64,000 nucleotides of DNA from Pararobbsia alpina_A (GTDB taxonomy: Bacteria; Pseudomonadota; Gammaproteobacteria; Burkholderiales; Burkholderiaceae), in assembly GCF_965118125.1 (NCBI RefSeq), contig NZ_OZ221287.1, positions 1,178,001 to 1,242,000 of the forward strand, given 5' to 3'. The first letter of the stretch is position 1; the number at the start of each line of letters is the position of its first letter. Below the pieces are notes generated by a model, which ran no database searches, was not told the origin of the DNA, and saw nothing but the letters and a program-made list of their open reading frames with translations. The position numbers were made by a program, and so were the translations under genes. Shown here one piece after another: positions 1 through 8,009 of the stretch.

Positions 1-228
1 CCCGTCGCGCTTTTGAGCTCAATCGAGAGGTTTCTGGGAATCCGTTCGTACTTCAATGAAACCAATGTCGTCACCGAAAAGATCAACGCGGGTGACAAGA
101 CGCTTTCGAGGTTCTACGCCGCTTTGGCGCGTTCGCACGCTCTGGACATAGCGATCCCGATTGCGCTGGCTATTCTGCCGAGGCGCGTGATTCACTGGCT
201 CAGATCGCGTTTTGTCTACAGACGCTGA
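1..228 (+). CDS. C-terminal fragment of an unidentified protein, cut by the window edge
   Basis: The first reading frame is open from base 1 to a TGA at 226-228, so about 75 codons of the 3' end of a gene lie in the window. The visible tail is basic, with a hydrophobic stretch (IAIPIALAILP) followed by an Arg-rich end (RRVIHWLRSRFVYRR), which suggests a membrane-associated C-terminus. No catalytic motif can be seen. It is convergent with the sugar aminotransferase gene that ends at 337. Its place at the edge of a polysaccharide cluster makes a glycosyltransferase tail possible, but that is only a guess from context. A TTG at 13 could start a short ORF, but I prefer continuation from upstream. 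Confidence 0.45.
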   Translation, partial: PVALLSSIERFLGIRSYFNETNVVTEKINAGDKTLSRFYAALARSHALDIAIPIALAILPRRVIHWLRSRFVYRR

Positions 229-336
229 CGGACTCGCGGCGCATCCCGTGTTGCATCGCACGTATCAATGTGCGACGAGCCAGCGCGTAGTGCCAATGTC
301 ATCTGGTCTCCCGCTACGCCAGCTCAATCACAAATC

Positions 337-1500
337 TCAGAGTTGGCGGGCGGCTTTGACCAGGATGTCGATCACACGATCCTGGTCGCTTCGGTCGAGA
401 CCGACCCATAACGGGAGACGAACGAGCCGCTCTGACAGGTTCTCGGTCACATCGAGCGAGCCATGGGGGCGTCCATAGCGCTGCCCCGCGGGTGACGAGT
501 GCAACGGGACGTAGTGGAACACCGACACGATTTCGTTCTTCAGGAATGCGTCGAGCACGTTTTGCCGGTCTACCGATTCATTGAGCAATACGTAGTACAT
601 GTGTCCATTGTGTCCGCAGGTATCCGGAATAATGGGTCGACGGAGAAATCCCTGTTCCTCGAGATCGGCAAGTTGCTCGTGGTAATAGTTCCAGTGCGCG
701 AGGCGCTCCCGCGTGATCTTGTCCGCTTCTTCTAGTTGCGCCCACAAGAATGCTGCGATGAGTTCACCGGGAAGGAAGGATGACCCGACCTCTTGCCATG
801 TGTATTTGTCTACCTGTCCTCGGAAGAACCGGCTGCGGTCCGTACCCTTCTCCCGAATGATTTCCGCACGTGACGCGAGTTCACTGTCGTTGACGAGCAG
901 CGCGCCGCCTTCACCGGAAATGACATTCTTCGTCTCGTGAAAGCTGTATGCGCCGAGATGTCCGATCGAGCCCAACGCGCGGCCGCGATACGTTGCTGTC
1001 ACGCCTTGTGCAGCGTCTTCAACCACTCGCAGGCCGTGGCGTTCGGCAATGGACATGATGGTGTCCATCTCACAGCCCACCCCAGCATAGTGAACCGGGA
1101 CGATGGCTCGGGTCCTAGGTGTAATGGCCGCTTCGATGAGCTTTTCGTCGAGATTGAGCGTGTCCGGCCGGATGTCGACGAAGACGGGCACACCGCCGCG
1201 AAGCACGAACGCATTGGCGGTCGAGACGAAGGTGTACGACGGCATGATGACTTCATCGCCTGGCGAAATGTCCAGCAGAAGAGCCATCATTTCGAGCGCC
1301 GCGGTACACGAATGCGTGAGCAGTGCTTTGTGTGCACCCGTGCGCTTTTCAAGCCATTCGTGACAGCGCTTGGTGAAGGGGCCGTCGCCTGCAAGCGAGC
1401 CGTTGAAATGCGACTCAGCGATGTAAAACAGCTCCTTCCCGGTCATGTGAGGTCGATTGAACGCGATGCGTTGACCGACGGGCTTGGATTTCGCATTCAT
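337..1500 (-). CDS. wecE: dTDP-4-amino-4,6-dideoxygalactose transaminase (WecE/RffA family)
   Basis: PLP-dependent sugar aminotransferase of the DegT/DnrJ/EryC1/StrS fold. It is expected to transaminate dTDP-4-keto-6-deoxyglucose to dTDP-4-amino-4,6-dideoxygalactose in the cytoplasm. The 387-residue length is normal for the family. The N-terminal motif with SHFNGSLAGDGPFT (about 31-44) and the PLP-lysine motif SFHETKN (Lys191) followed by GEGGA are characteristic of the RffA/WecE branch. It is the last gene of the leftward operon and lies 30 bp after the beta-propeller gene. The N-acyltransferase two genes upstream is the natural next enzyme. No rmlA or rmlB is present in the window, so the dTDP-keto sugar must come from elsewhere. 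Family assignment is firm; the exact sugar is inferred. Confidence 0.9.
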   Translation of the reverse strand: MNAKSKPVGQRIAFNRPHMTGKELFYIAESHFNGSLAGDGPFTKRCHEWLEKRTGAHKALLTHSCTAALEMMALLLDISPGDEVIMPSYTFVSTANAFVLRGGVPVFVDIRPDTLNLDEKLIEAAITPRTRAIVPVHYAGVGCEMDTIMSIAERHGLRVVEDAAQGVTATYRGRALGSIGHLGAYSFHETKNVISGEGGALLVNDSELASRAEIIREKGTDRSRFFRGQVDKYTWQEVGSSFLPGELIAAFLWAQLEEADKITRERLAHWNYYHEQLADLEEQGFLRRPIIPDTCGHNGHMYYVLLNESVDRQNVLDAFLKNEIVSVFHYVPLHSSPAGQRYGRPHGSLDVTENLSERLVRLPLWVGLDRSDQDRVIDILVKAARQL

Positions 1501-1530
1501 AGCGGATGTGACGTAGCGGACGAGCCGGAG

Positions 1531-2463
1531 TTATGAAGAACTGTGGCGAACGAGTCGGGCAAGTCCGAACCCGGACTTACCAAAGGCGTTTCCGTTATAG
1601 AGCATATAGCGCTGACCATCATGATCGAACACGTACGGATATTCGATCATTTCACTGTCCCATCCGTCGGGCGATACGCCGATCCCGGCATTTGCGAGGT
1701 CGAGTACCCAGTGCTTGCCGTCAGCGCTGTGCGCGTAGCCGATGCGATAACGCTCCCCCGTACCGCTGCGGTACGAGAACCACATATCCAGTGAGCCGTC
1801 GTCGTTTGCCGCGACCGTTGGACGAGAGAAGGCCTGTGCTTTGCCAAGCTCGTAGGGTACGGCCAGACCGTGGCGTTGCCACTTGTGCCCATCCGTCGAT
1901 GTGGCGTGCTTTATCACATGGATCATTTCCCCGTTCGGGCTGTCCCATGAGAGCGTTGAGCCGTACCACATCTGGTATTCGCCATTCGCAGCGCGCATGA
2001 CCCAAGGATACGAGAGGCTGACCGGGTCGGTGGAGTCAGACGTCATCAGGGGCGTCTCATCGGCGGGTTCGAGACGCCAGTTGTCGGTCAATCGGATTCG
2101 CCCGATGTCGCCTCGCCAATGTTGACCCGGCGGAGTTTGCCACCCCATGAATCCGATGAAGCGGGCGCCGTCGGCCTCGTACACGTTGCCGATGCTGACG
2201 CCATCCGCGTAATAGCTGCCGAGAGCACCATATGCAAACAGGGGTTCCGTGAGCACGTTCTCGATGACACGCCGGACGATGTCGACATCGACTGCGCCGA
2301 CGGACGAGCGATTGTTCTTGTCCCTGCCGCTGAAAAATACTCGGTAGACGTCGTCGTGCAAATGCACGGGCAAGGGATTCGCCGCATGCGTCAGCAGCAA
2401 CGGATGAAGGCCGTCGTCAGGGACACGGAATAGCGGCCCGAGTTTTTCCCAATGGTGTTTCAT
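1531..2463 (-). CDS. Five-bladed beta-propeller protein of the glycoside hydrolase 43/32/68-like fold
   Basis: A 310-residue soluble protein without signal peptide. Repeated blade-like blocks can be seen: RVFFSGRD (about 41-48), FIGFMGWQ (about 102-109), YQMWYGS, LDMWFSYRS and RYMLYNGNAFG. These are the alternating aromatic strands typical of GH43/GH32-type five-bladed propellers, including polysaccharide-cluster proteins of unknown function. Aspartates that could act in a hydrolase or transferase are present, but I cannot assign a catalytic triad. Its start overlaps the stop of the upstream acyltransferase by 4 bp (ATGA, 2460-2463), which implies translational coupling, and wecE follows. Likely roles are a glycosyltransferase-like or sugar-modifying enzyme for the amino sugar; this is inference. 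Confidence 0.7.
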   Translation of the reverse strand: MKHHWEKLGPLFRVPDDGLHPLLLTHAANPLPVHLHDDVYRVFFSGRDKNNRSSVGAVDVDIVRRVIENVLTEPLFAYGALGSYYADGVSIGNVYEADGARFIGFMGWQTPPGQHWRGDIGRIRLTDNWRLEPADETPLMTSDSTDPVSLSYPWVMRAANGEYQMWYGSTLSWDSPNGEMIHVIKHATSTDGHKWQRHGLAVPYELGKAQAFSRPTVAANDDGSLDMWFSYRSGTGERYRIGYAHSADGKHWVLDLANAGIGVSPDGWDSEMIEYPYVFDHDGQRYMLYNGNAFGKSGFGLARLVRHSSS

Positions 2464-3125
2464 ATCTTTCGGAGTCGTGAACTGGGGACGCGAGATCGTT
2501 CCGTTTCGGTGCCCAGATAGACGCCTTCGGCTTCTGCGTCACTTAAGATCAGTGCTCCCGCGCCAATCACGCAACGGTGGCCGATGGAGATGTGATTGCG
2601 CAAGGTCGCGTTGACGCCAATGAAACATTGCTCACCGATCTTGACGCCACCGGAGATTACGGCGTGTGAGGCGATAAAGGTGTGCGCACCGATCGTGCTG
2701 TGATGCCCGATGTGGTTGCCGCTCCAGAGCGTCACGTCGTCGCCGATCGTCGCGAACGGCTGGATGGTGTTGTCTTCGAAAATGAAGCAATTCTCGCCGA
2801 TGCGGCCGTCGTTCAGCACCGTCGCGTGCGGGCTGACAAACGATGTCAGTGTATAGCCGAGTGCTTTCGCTGCCTCGAATTTTTCCCGGCGCAATGCATT
2901 GAGTTTCGAATAGCCAATCGCCACGAACATGTCGTATTCCTCGGGCGGATACAGCCGGGTCACGTCCTCGAAAGCGATAAGCGGAAGACCGCAAAAAGAC
3001 TCAGCGTTGACGAATGGCGCGTCCACGGTGAAGGCCGCGACCTTTTGGCTCGTTTGCCGCTCGAAGTAGTAGTGCGCAACTTGCCCGATTTCGCCGATGC
3101 CAAAGATCACGAGCTTGTCTTTCAT
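2460..3125 (-). CDS. NeuD/PglD-type sugar N-acyltransferase, left-handed beta-helix
   Basis: Soluble 221-residue acyltransferase expected to acylate a nucleotide-linked amino sugar using acetyl-CoA or another acyl-CoA. The N-terminal Rossmann-like part begins KLVIFGIGEIGQVAHYYF (4-21), as in NeuD/PglD. From about residue 100 hexapeptide repeats follow (IGENCF, IGDDVT, IGHHST, IGAHTF, IGEQCF, IGHRCV), which build the trimeric left-handed beta-helix. The His in the GNHIGHHSTIG region (about 136-146) is at the place of the catalytic base in this family. It lies between wbqC and the beta-propeller gene and overlaps both neighbouring ORFs by 4 bp. With wecE downstream, the substrate is probably dTDP-Fuc4N or a similar amino sugar. 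The acyl donor cannot be read from sequence. Confidence 0.8.
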   Translation of the reverse strand: MKDKLVIFGIGEIGQVAHYYFERQTSQKVAAFTVDAPFVNAESFCGLPLIAFEDVTRLYPPEEYDMFVAIGYSKLNALRREKFEAAKALGYTLTSFVSPHATVLNDGRIGENCFIFEDNTIQPFATIGDDVTLWSGNHIGHHSTIGAHTFIASHAVISGGVKIGEQCFIGVNATLRNHISIGHRCVIGAGALILSDAEAEGVYLGTETERSRVPSSRLRKI

Positions 3126-3289
3126 GGATCTTTCCTTACGAGGACCGTGAACTCATGGAGCCCGTAGTCATGGAGAAAAGCGACCTTGTGCGAGTCGTCG
3201 CGCCGCCAGTATTGAATATATTGACACCGATGGAATTCTTCGATGCGATATGCATCATTGTCTCGCGTCGGATTCGGAACCGAGATCAT
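3122..3289 (-). CDS. Short 55-aa ORF coupled to the acyltransferase gene, possibly a gene remnant
   Basis: An ATG at 3287-3289 opens a 55-codon frame whose TGA (3122-3124) overlaps the ATG of the acyltransferase in an ATGA arrangement, exactly as the other genes of this operon overlap. The predicted peptide is hydrophilic and aromatic-rich, with a tail containing FLHDYGLHEFTVLV that reads like the C-terminal strand pair of a larger enzyme. I do not recognise it. The frame is open only a few codons further upstream, no good ribosome binding site precedes the ATG, and the codons are less GC-rich than those of its neighbours. It may be the surviving 3' end of a lost biosynthetic gene, or a real small cistron. 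Confidence 0.35.
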   Translation of the reverse strand: MISVPNPTRDNDAYRIEEFHRCQYIQYWRRDDSHKVAFLHDYGLHEFTVLVRKDP

Positions 3290-3341
3290 ATGACGAAAAT
3301 GTTTCTTGATCGACTATCGCGCCGGACTGGACGCTTCGGAT

Positions 3342-4037
3342 TCACTCCGGGATGCAGCGCATCGAGCGCGCAGATTCGGCTCCGCAGTTGAATAGAAGGT
3401 CGACGATGGATACGCCGTGAACGAAGTCGCCCCACAGCTGCGGATAGTCCGGGTAGCCCGCGTAATCGAACCAGCTGACCTGAATGTCTCGTTCACTGAA
3501 AACGGCGTCGTCGATATAGTCTTTGGCGGCGGGCCCTGATACATAGATCGCGCCGCCGGCCTGCGCGCAGAGGTCGGCCAGCCGCTCCGACTTGCCCTCG
3601 ATGAGGGTGTAGTCCCACGAATTTGTGATTCGGGTCGTGATGCCCAGATAGCTGCAGATGTGCTCGATGAACGTCCGATTCAGCTCGGAGATCGACGTGT
3701 ATTCGTGTTCCAGATAAAGCGGGCGAAGCCATTGCGCGACTTCGTTGAAATGAGCGGCGCGCTTGTAGTTCTGTTCAATCGTTTTCCAGTGAGCGGCCGC
3801 CCAGTCCGTGCCGTCGATCAGTGTCTCGCGGATCGTCTGATGGTATTTGCCTTTGACGAGCACGGGAACAGTCAGCCATTGAACGCCCTGCGGCGTCTTG
3901 ATCTGATTGCGGTTTCGCCAATCGCGCCGCGTGTACTGCATGTCGTCATACAGAATGAATTCGTCGACCGCCGCGATCATGTCGAAGTATCCCTTCCACG
4001 GGATGTAGTTGGATTGAACGATGGCGACTTTTTTCAT
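3342..4037 (-). CDS. wbqC: WbqC-family protein
   Basis: A 231-residue cytoplasmic protein with the family signature at its N-terminus (VAIVQSNYIPWKGYFDMI, residues 4-21), followed by DEFILYDDMQYTRRDWRNRN and the conserved C-terminal VSIVDLLFNCG. WbqC-like proteins are widespread in O-antigen and capsule loci, often beside sugar aminotransferases and acyltransferases; their reaction is not firmly established to my knowledge. I chose the ATG at 4037 over the GTG at 4049 because the family begins MKKVAIVQ. The gene lies in the leftward operon between rmd and the 55-aa ORF, which suggests a role in modifying the 4-amino sugar rather than the GDP-sugar branch. Confidence 0.85.
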   Translation of the reverse strand: MKKVAIVQSNYIPWKGYFDMIAAVDEFILYDDMQYTRRDWRNRNQIKTPQGVQWLTVPVLVKGKYHQTIRETLIDGTDWAAAHWKTIEQNYKRAAHFNEVAQWLRPLYLEHEYTSISELNRTFIEHICSYLGITTRITNSWDYTLIEGKSERLADLCAQAGGAIYVSGPAAKDYIDDAVFSERDIQVSWFDYAGYPDYPQLWGDFVHGVSIVDLLFNCGAESARSMRCIPE

Positions 4038-4232
4038 GACGGGCTTCACATCCGTGGGCGACGGTCTGCGACGACGAATTGTGCAATTCGTGCCTACGCA
4101 GTTGCGGGAAGCTGGGGATTATTACATGCGTCGCAGGGGGCAAGCGGATACCGTGGGGATCGATGTGGAAGCGGGACTGTGGGAGTGCCACTTCCACCCG
4201 ACACGGTAAGATAAGGCGATCGGTCTGTGGTT

Positions 4233-4249
4233 GGTGGCGTCAAGCCACC
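4233..4249 (-). terminator. Hairpin at the 3' end of rmd
   Basis: A perfect 6-bp inverted repeat (GGTGGC / GCCACC, 5-nt loop) overlaps the rmd stop codon. No T-run follows in the leftward direction, so it is more likely an mRNA end or pause element than a strong intrinsic terminator. The 200-bp spacer to wbqC also holds a perfect palindrome CGAATTGTGCAATTCG at 4075-4090, close to the wbqC start. Confidence 0.3.
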
Positions 4250-5181
4250 GCGACCGGCACCGGCAATTTGAACATGCTCGGCACGTCAACGCCGATCATC
4301 CATTCCAGCGTGTCGTCAAAGTCACGCAATGCGCGCGCCCCAATCAGCGCGTCGAGTCGCAGCGTCGAACCGCGTACCAGCCGCGGATCATTGGCCCGCA
4401 CAAACGCTGGATTGACCGTGACCTCGATCGGATGCCCGGTCACCGCACGCAGGGTGTCAAGGACGTATTGCAGCGGATACGCGCGTCCCGAGCAGATATT
4501 GACGACCACGGACTTCGCTTCGCTTTCGACTAGCCCGAGGTAGGCTTGAGCCACATCGCGGACATCGGAGAAGTCGCGCTCCACGTCGAGGTTGCCCAGT
4601 TCGATCCGGGGTGCGCGCCGCGCGAAGTGATCGACGATTTTGGCAGTGACGAAGTTGATCGCCTGCCCGCGGCCGATGTAATTGAACGGGCGGACGACGA
4701 GGATCGGCAAACGGTCGAAATACGTGCGCGCCGTGAATTCCATCGCCACCTTGCTGATGGCGTAGTGATTGGCCGGCTTGAGCGGCGCGTCTTCGTCGAT
4801 TTCGCTCTGTCCCTGCGCAGGCGTGCCGTACACCATCGAGCTGCTGACAAGCACGATCTTGTGCGGCACATGCCCGACCTCGATGCAGGCACGCAGCAGA
4901 TTCTCCGTGCCCAGAACGTTGACGAGGTAATACGGCTCAATGTTCTTTTCCGCCGCGAACGCCACGCCCGCGAGATGCAGGATGACGTCGGGCCGGTGCG
5001 CATCGATCACGCGACGGCAAGCTTCGCGGTCGACCACGTCGAGTGCGACCTCGTTGGCGTCCAGCGGTGCGGTCATCGCATTCTCGAGCACCGCGCCGAT
5101 CACCGTGTGCCCGGCCGCCTCCAGCACCGCACGCACATACGGGCCCGTGAAGCCCCGAGAACCGGTAAGCAGGACTTTCAT
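4240..5181 (-). CDS. rmd: GDP-4-keto-6-deoxy-D-mannose reductase (Rmd-like SDR)
   Basis: Extended short-chain dehydrogenase of 313 residues that should reduce the 4-keto group of the Gmd product, giving GDP-D-rhamnose (or GDP-6-deoxy-D-talose if it attacks the other face). The NAD(P) motif is TGSRGFTG (6-13), the catalytic serines are at 113-115, and the YxxxK pair is Tyr140/Lys144. The RPFNYIGRGQ segment (about 165-174) is typical of the Rmd/Tld branch. It starts 10 bp after the gmd stop and is co-transcribed with gmd and manC, so all three form one GDP-sugar pathway. The stereochemistry of the product cannot be decided by eye. Confidence 0.85.
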   Translation of the reverse strand: MKVLLTGSRGFTGPYVRAVLEAAGHTVIGAVLENAMTAPLDANEVALDVVDREACRRVIDAHRPDVILHLAGVAFAAEKNIEPYYLVNVLGTENLLRACIEVGHVPHKIVLVSSSMVYGTPAQGQSEIDEDAPLKPANHYAISKVAMEFTARTYFDRLPILVVRPFNYIGRGQAINFVTAKIVDHFARRAPRIELGNLDVERDFSDVRDVAQAYLGLVESEAKSVVVNICSGRAYPLQYVLDTLRAVTGHPIEVTVNPAFVRANDPRLVRGSTLRLDALIGARALRDFDDTLEWMIGVDVPSMFKLPVPVAVA

Positions 5182-5191
5182 CGCAGCCCCC

Positions 5192-6238
5192 TCAGACGGC
5201 GACCAGCCGATCGACCTTGTGCCGCTTGAGGTCCGCTTCGACCATCATGCGGCACAGTTCGTCGAGCGTGGTCTTCGGCTCCCAGCCCAGTACGCGCCGC
5301 GCCTTGTCGTAGTCGCCAATCAGCAGATCCACTTCCGCGGGTCGATAGAACTTCGGATTGACGCGCACGATCGTATTGCCGGTCGCAGCATCGAGTCCGA
5401 TTTCGTTTTCGGCTGAACCCTTCCATTCGACCTCGACGTCGACCGCACGGAATGCAAGCGTCACAAAGTCACGCACACTTCGGGTCTGATTCGTCGCGAG
5501 CACGAACGTATCGGGCTCGTCGGCCTGCAGCATGCGCCACATGCCTTCGACGTATTCGCGTGCATAGCCCCAGTCGCGTGACGCATCGAGGTTGCCCAGT
5601 TCGAGCGTGTCAAGCGAGCCCGAACGGATGCGTGCAACGGCGTCCGTGATCTTGCGCGTCACGAACTCAAGTCCGCGCAGCGGCGACTCATGGTTGAACA
5701 GAATCCCGCTCGACGCGAAGATCCCGTACGACTCGCGATAGTTGATCGTCGTCCAGTGCGCGAACAGCTTCGCGACGCCGTAGGGGCTGCGCGGATAGAA
5801 GTTGGTCGTCTCGGTTTGCGGCACGGCCTGGACCTTGCCGAACATTTCCGACGTCGACGCCTGATAAAACCGGATGTCGCGATTGACGATGCGGATCGCT
5901 TCGAGAAGATTCAGCGCGCCGATGCCGGTGATCTGTGCGGTCGTCGCAGGCTGGTCGAACGATACGCCGACAAAGCTCTGCGCCGCGAGATTGTAGATCT
6001 CGTCCGGCTGCGTCTTTTGCAGCAGACGAATCGACGAACCGAGATCAGTCAGATCGTGCTCGACCAGATGGAAGTCCGGATGCTGCGCGATGCCCAGTGA
6101 CTCCACTCGCCAGAAGTCGACCGAGCTCGTGCGGCGAAATGCACCGTAGACCTGGTAACCCTTGGAGAGCAGCAACTGGGCAAGATATGCACCGTCTTGC
6201 CCGGTGACGCCGGTAATCAAGCAGCTTTTGGTAGCCAT
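5192..6238 (-). CDS. gmd: GDP-mannose 4,6-dehydratase
   Basis: Cytoplasmic NADP-dependent dehydratase converting GDP-D-mannose to GDP-4-keto-6-deoxy-D-mannose. The N-terminal TGVTGQDGAYL (10-20) is the Gmd signature, followed by RRTSS at 36-40, which is the known NADP/tetramer contact region. The catalytic YxxxK is Tyr153/Lys157 within SPYGVAKLFAHW, and STSEMFG (128-134) carries the catalytic Thr and Glu region. The 348-residue length fits. It stands between manC, which makes its GDP-mannose substrate, and rmd, which consumes its product. Confidence 0.95.
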   Translation of the reverse strand: MATKSCLITGVTGQDGAYLAQLLLSKGYQVYGAFRRTSSVDFWRVESLGIAQHPDFHLVEHDLTDLGSSIRLLQKTQPDEIYNLAAQSFVGVSFDQPATTAQITGIGALNLLEAIRIVNRDIRFYQASTSEMFGKVQAVPQTETTNFYPRSPYGVAKLFAHWTTINYRESYGIFASSGILFNHESPLRGLEFVTRKITDAVARIRSGSLDTLELGNLDASRDWGYAREYVEGMWRMLQADEPDTFVLATNQTRSVRDFVTLAFRAVDVEVEWKGSAENEIGLDAATGNTIVRVNPKFYRPAEVDLLIGDYDKARRVLGWEPKTTLDELCRMMVEADLKRHKVDRLVAV

Positions 6239-6316
6239 AAGGCCTCGCGTTGGTCCGTAAATCGTATGGTTGTTTAAACGTATCGAAAGCGCGTCGTCTG
6301 ATGCGACGCGTCTGTC

Positions 6317-7828
6317 CTATGCGGGTTGCTCGGCCGGCTGTTTTTTCTGAGCCACTTCCGGCAGACGGCCGTAAATGTCCTGGAAGCGCACGATGTCGTC
6401 TTCACCGAGGTACTCGCCGCATTGCACTTCGATCAGCACGAGATCAAGTACGCCAGGGTTGGTCAGGCGGTGCTTCTCGCCTGCGGGGATATACGTCGAC
6501 TCGTTCGGCTGAAGCGGAATCACGCGATCGCCGCATACGGCTTCTGCGCATCCGCTGACAACGATCCAGTGCTCGCTGCGGTGGTGATGCATCTGCAGCG
6601 ACAGCGATGCGCCGGGCTTGACGACGATGCGCTTCATCTTGAAGCGTTCGCCTTCTTCAAGCACGGTGTACGTGCCCCACGGACGATGCACAGTGCGATG
6701 CAGCTTGCAGGACTGGTGACCGTCCGTCTTGAGACGCGCAACGATCTTCTTGACGTCTTCGGCGCGATCGCGACTCGCAACAAGCAACGCATCGGGCGTA
6801 TCGACGATGATGAGGTCGTGCACGCCAAGCGCGCCGATCATGCGTGTTTCGCCGCGGATAAAGCAGTTCTCGACGTCATGCAGCGAGACGGCGCCCTGCA
6901 CGCGATTGCCCGACGTGTCGGGCTTGGTCAGTTCGCTGATCGCCTGCCACGAGCCGATGTCGCTCCATCCGATGTTGCACGGCACGACGACGACATTCGA
7001 CGAACGCTCCATCACCGCATAGTCGATCGACACGTTTTCCGCGTGCTTGAACGACTGTTGTTCGAGTTCGATCGAATAGCCGTCTTCCGATTGCGCCTTG
7101 GCCGCGCGTGCGATGGCCTGAAGGGTCGGGCCTGCAACACCCGGCGCATGCTCGCTGAGTTCATCGAGCATGACGGTCGGGCGGAAGCAGAACATGCCGG
7201 CGTTCCAGAGGTGCTTGCGTCCATGCACGTACATCTCGGCAATATCAGCCGAAGGCTTTTCGACGAAACGCGAAACGGGGTGAATGTCGGCGCTCGACAG
7301 CGGCGCGTCGATTTCGATGTATCCGTATCCCGTTTCGGGGCGCGTCGGCTGAATGCCGAATGTCACGATGCGGCCCGCTTGTGCGGCTTGCGTGGCGCAC
7401 ACGACGGCCGCTTCGAACGCGTCGAGGTCGTTGATCAAATGATCGGCCGGCATCACGAGCATCAGGGCGTCGTCGCCATGACGTTCGCAGACGGCGATGG
7501 CTGCAGCGCCGATGGCGGGAGCGGTGTTCCGAGCGATCGGTTCGAGCACGAAGCCCAGCGACACATCTTCAACGCCGGTTTCGCGAAGATCGTCTTTTGC
7601 GAGAAAATACGTTTCACGGTTCGTCACGACCATGACTTCGCTGACGCCCGGAAGGCGGCATGCGCGCAGAAAGGTTTTCTGGAGCAGGCTTTGTCCGTCA
7701 TCGAGCCGCATCAGCGGCTTCGGAAAGGCTTCACGGGAAACCGGCCACAACCGGGTGCCCGCACCGCCGCAAATGATGACGGGGACGAGCTTCGGTGTCT
7801 GACCGGCAGACGTTTCGATCGCATGCAT
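6317..7828 (-). CDS. manC: Mannose-1-phosphate guanylyltransferase / mannose-6-phosphate isomerase
   Basis: Bifunctional type II enzyme of about 503 residues making GDP-mannose. The N-terminal nucleotidyltransferase carries the pyrophosphorylase signature GGAGTRLWPVSREAFPKPL near residues 17-35. The C-terminal cupin (from about HRPWGTYTVLEEGERF) holds MHHHRSEHW, the metal site of the phosphomannose isomerase domain. I set the start at 7828 rather than the upstream in-frame ATG at 7894 because a GAGG site lies 7 nt before it and the upstream extension is not family-like. It is the first gene of the leftward sugar operon. Its promoter should lie in the 181-bp spacer facing the wbpV-like gene. 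Confidence 0.93.
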   Translation of the reverse strand: MHAIETSAGQTPKLVPVIICGGAGTRLWPVSREAFPKPLMRLDDGQSLLQKTFLRACRLPGVSEVMVVTNRETYFLAKDDLRETGVEDVSLGFVLEPIARNTAPAIGAAAIAVCERHGDDALMLVMPADHLINDLDAFEAAVVCATQAAQAGRIVTFGIQPTRPETGYGYIEIDAPLSSADIHPVSRFVEKPSADIAEMYVHGRKHLWNAGMFCFRPTVMLDELSEHAPGVAGPTLQAIARAAKAQSEDGYSIELEQQSFKHAENVSIDYAVMERSSNVVVVPCNIGWSDIGSWQAISELTKPDTSGNRVQGAVSLHDVENCFIRGETRMIGALGVHDLIIVDTPDALLVASRDRAEDVKKIVARLKTDGHQSCKLHRTVHRPWGTYTVLEEGERFKMKRIVVKPGASLSLQMHHHRSEHWIVVSGCAEAVCGDRVIPLQPNESTYIPAGEKHRLTNPGVLDLVLIEVQCGEYLGEDDIVRFQDIYGRLPEVAQKKQPAEQPA

Positions 7829-8009
7829 GTTCTGACCTCGTGTCGATTCGACGAATACCGGCGCCGACGTCGCCAGAAACGACATTCCACGCACGCGTAG
7901 TCCAGATGTGTGACAGCGTCACCACTCATGCATGCAGGCTAAAGGAATTGCCTCGTAAGCTATGTACGGCGGACAACACAGCTATGAAGAAACGACAGAA
8001 GGGCAAGGG
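7829..8009. promoter_or_regulatory. Divergent spacer between manC and the wbpV-like gene
   Basis: This 181-bp region must hold promoters for two divergent polysaccharide transcripts. The ribosome binding sites are clear on both sides (GAGG before manC; AGAAGG at 7997-8002 before the rightward ATG). A short inverted repeat GTGACAGCGTCAC (7910-7922) could be an operator. I see no convincing -35/-10 pair and no JUMPstart sequence. Confidence 0.4.

Noticed and set aside
6326..7900. Long plus-strand ORF (524 codons) opposite manC
   Set aside because: It is the antisense shadow of manC; its translation is His/Arg-rich without any family motif.
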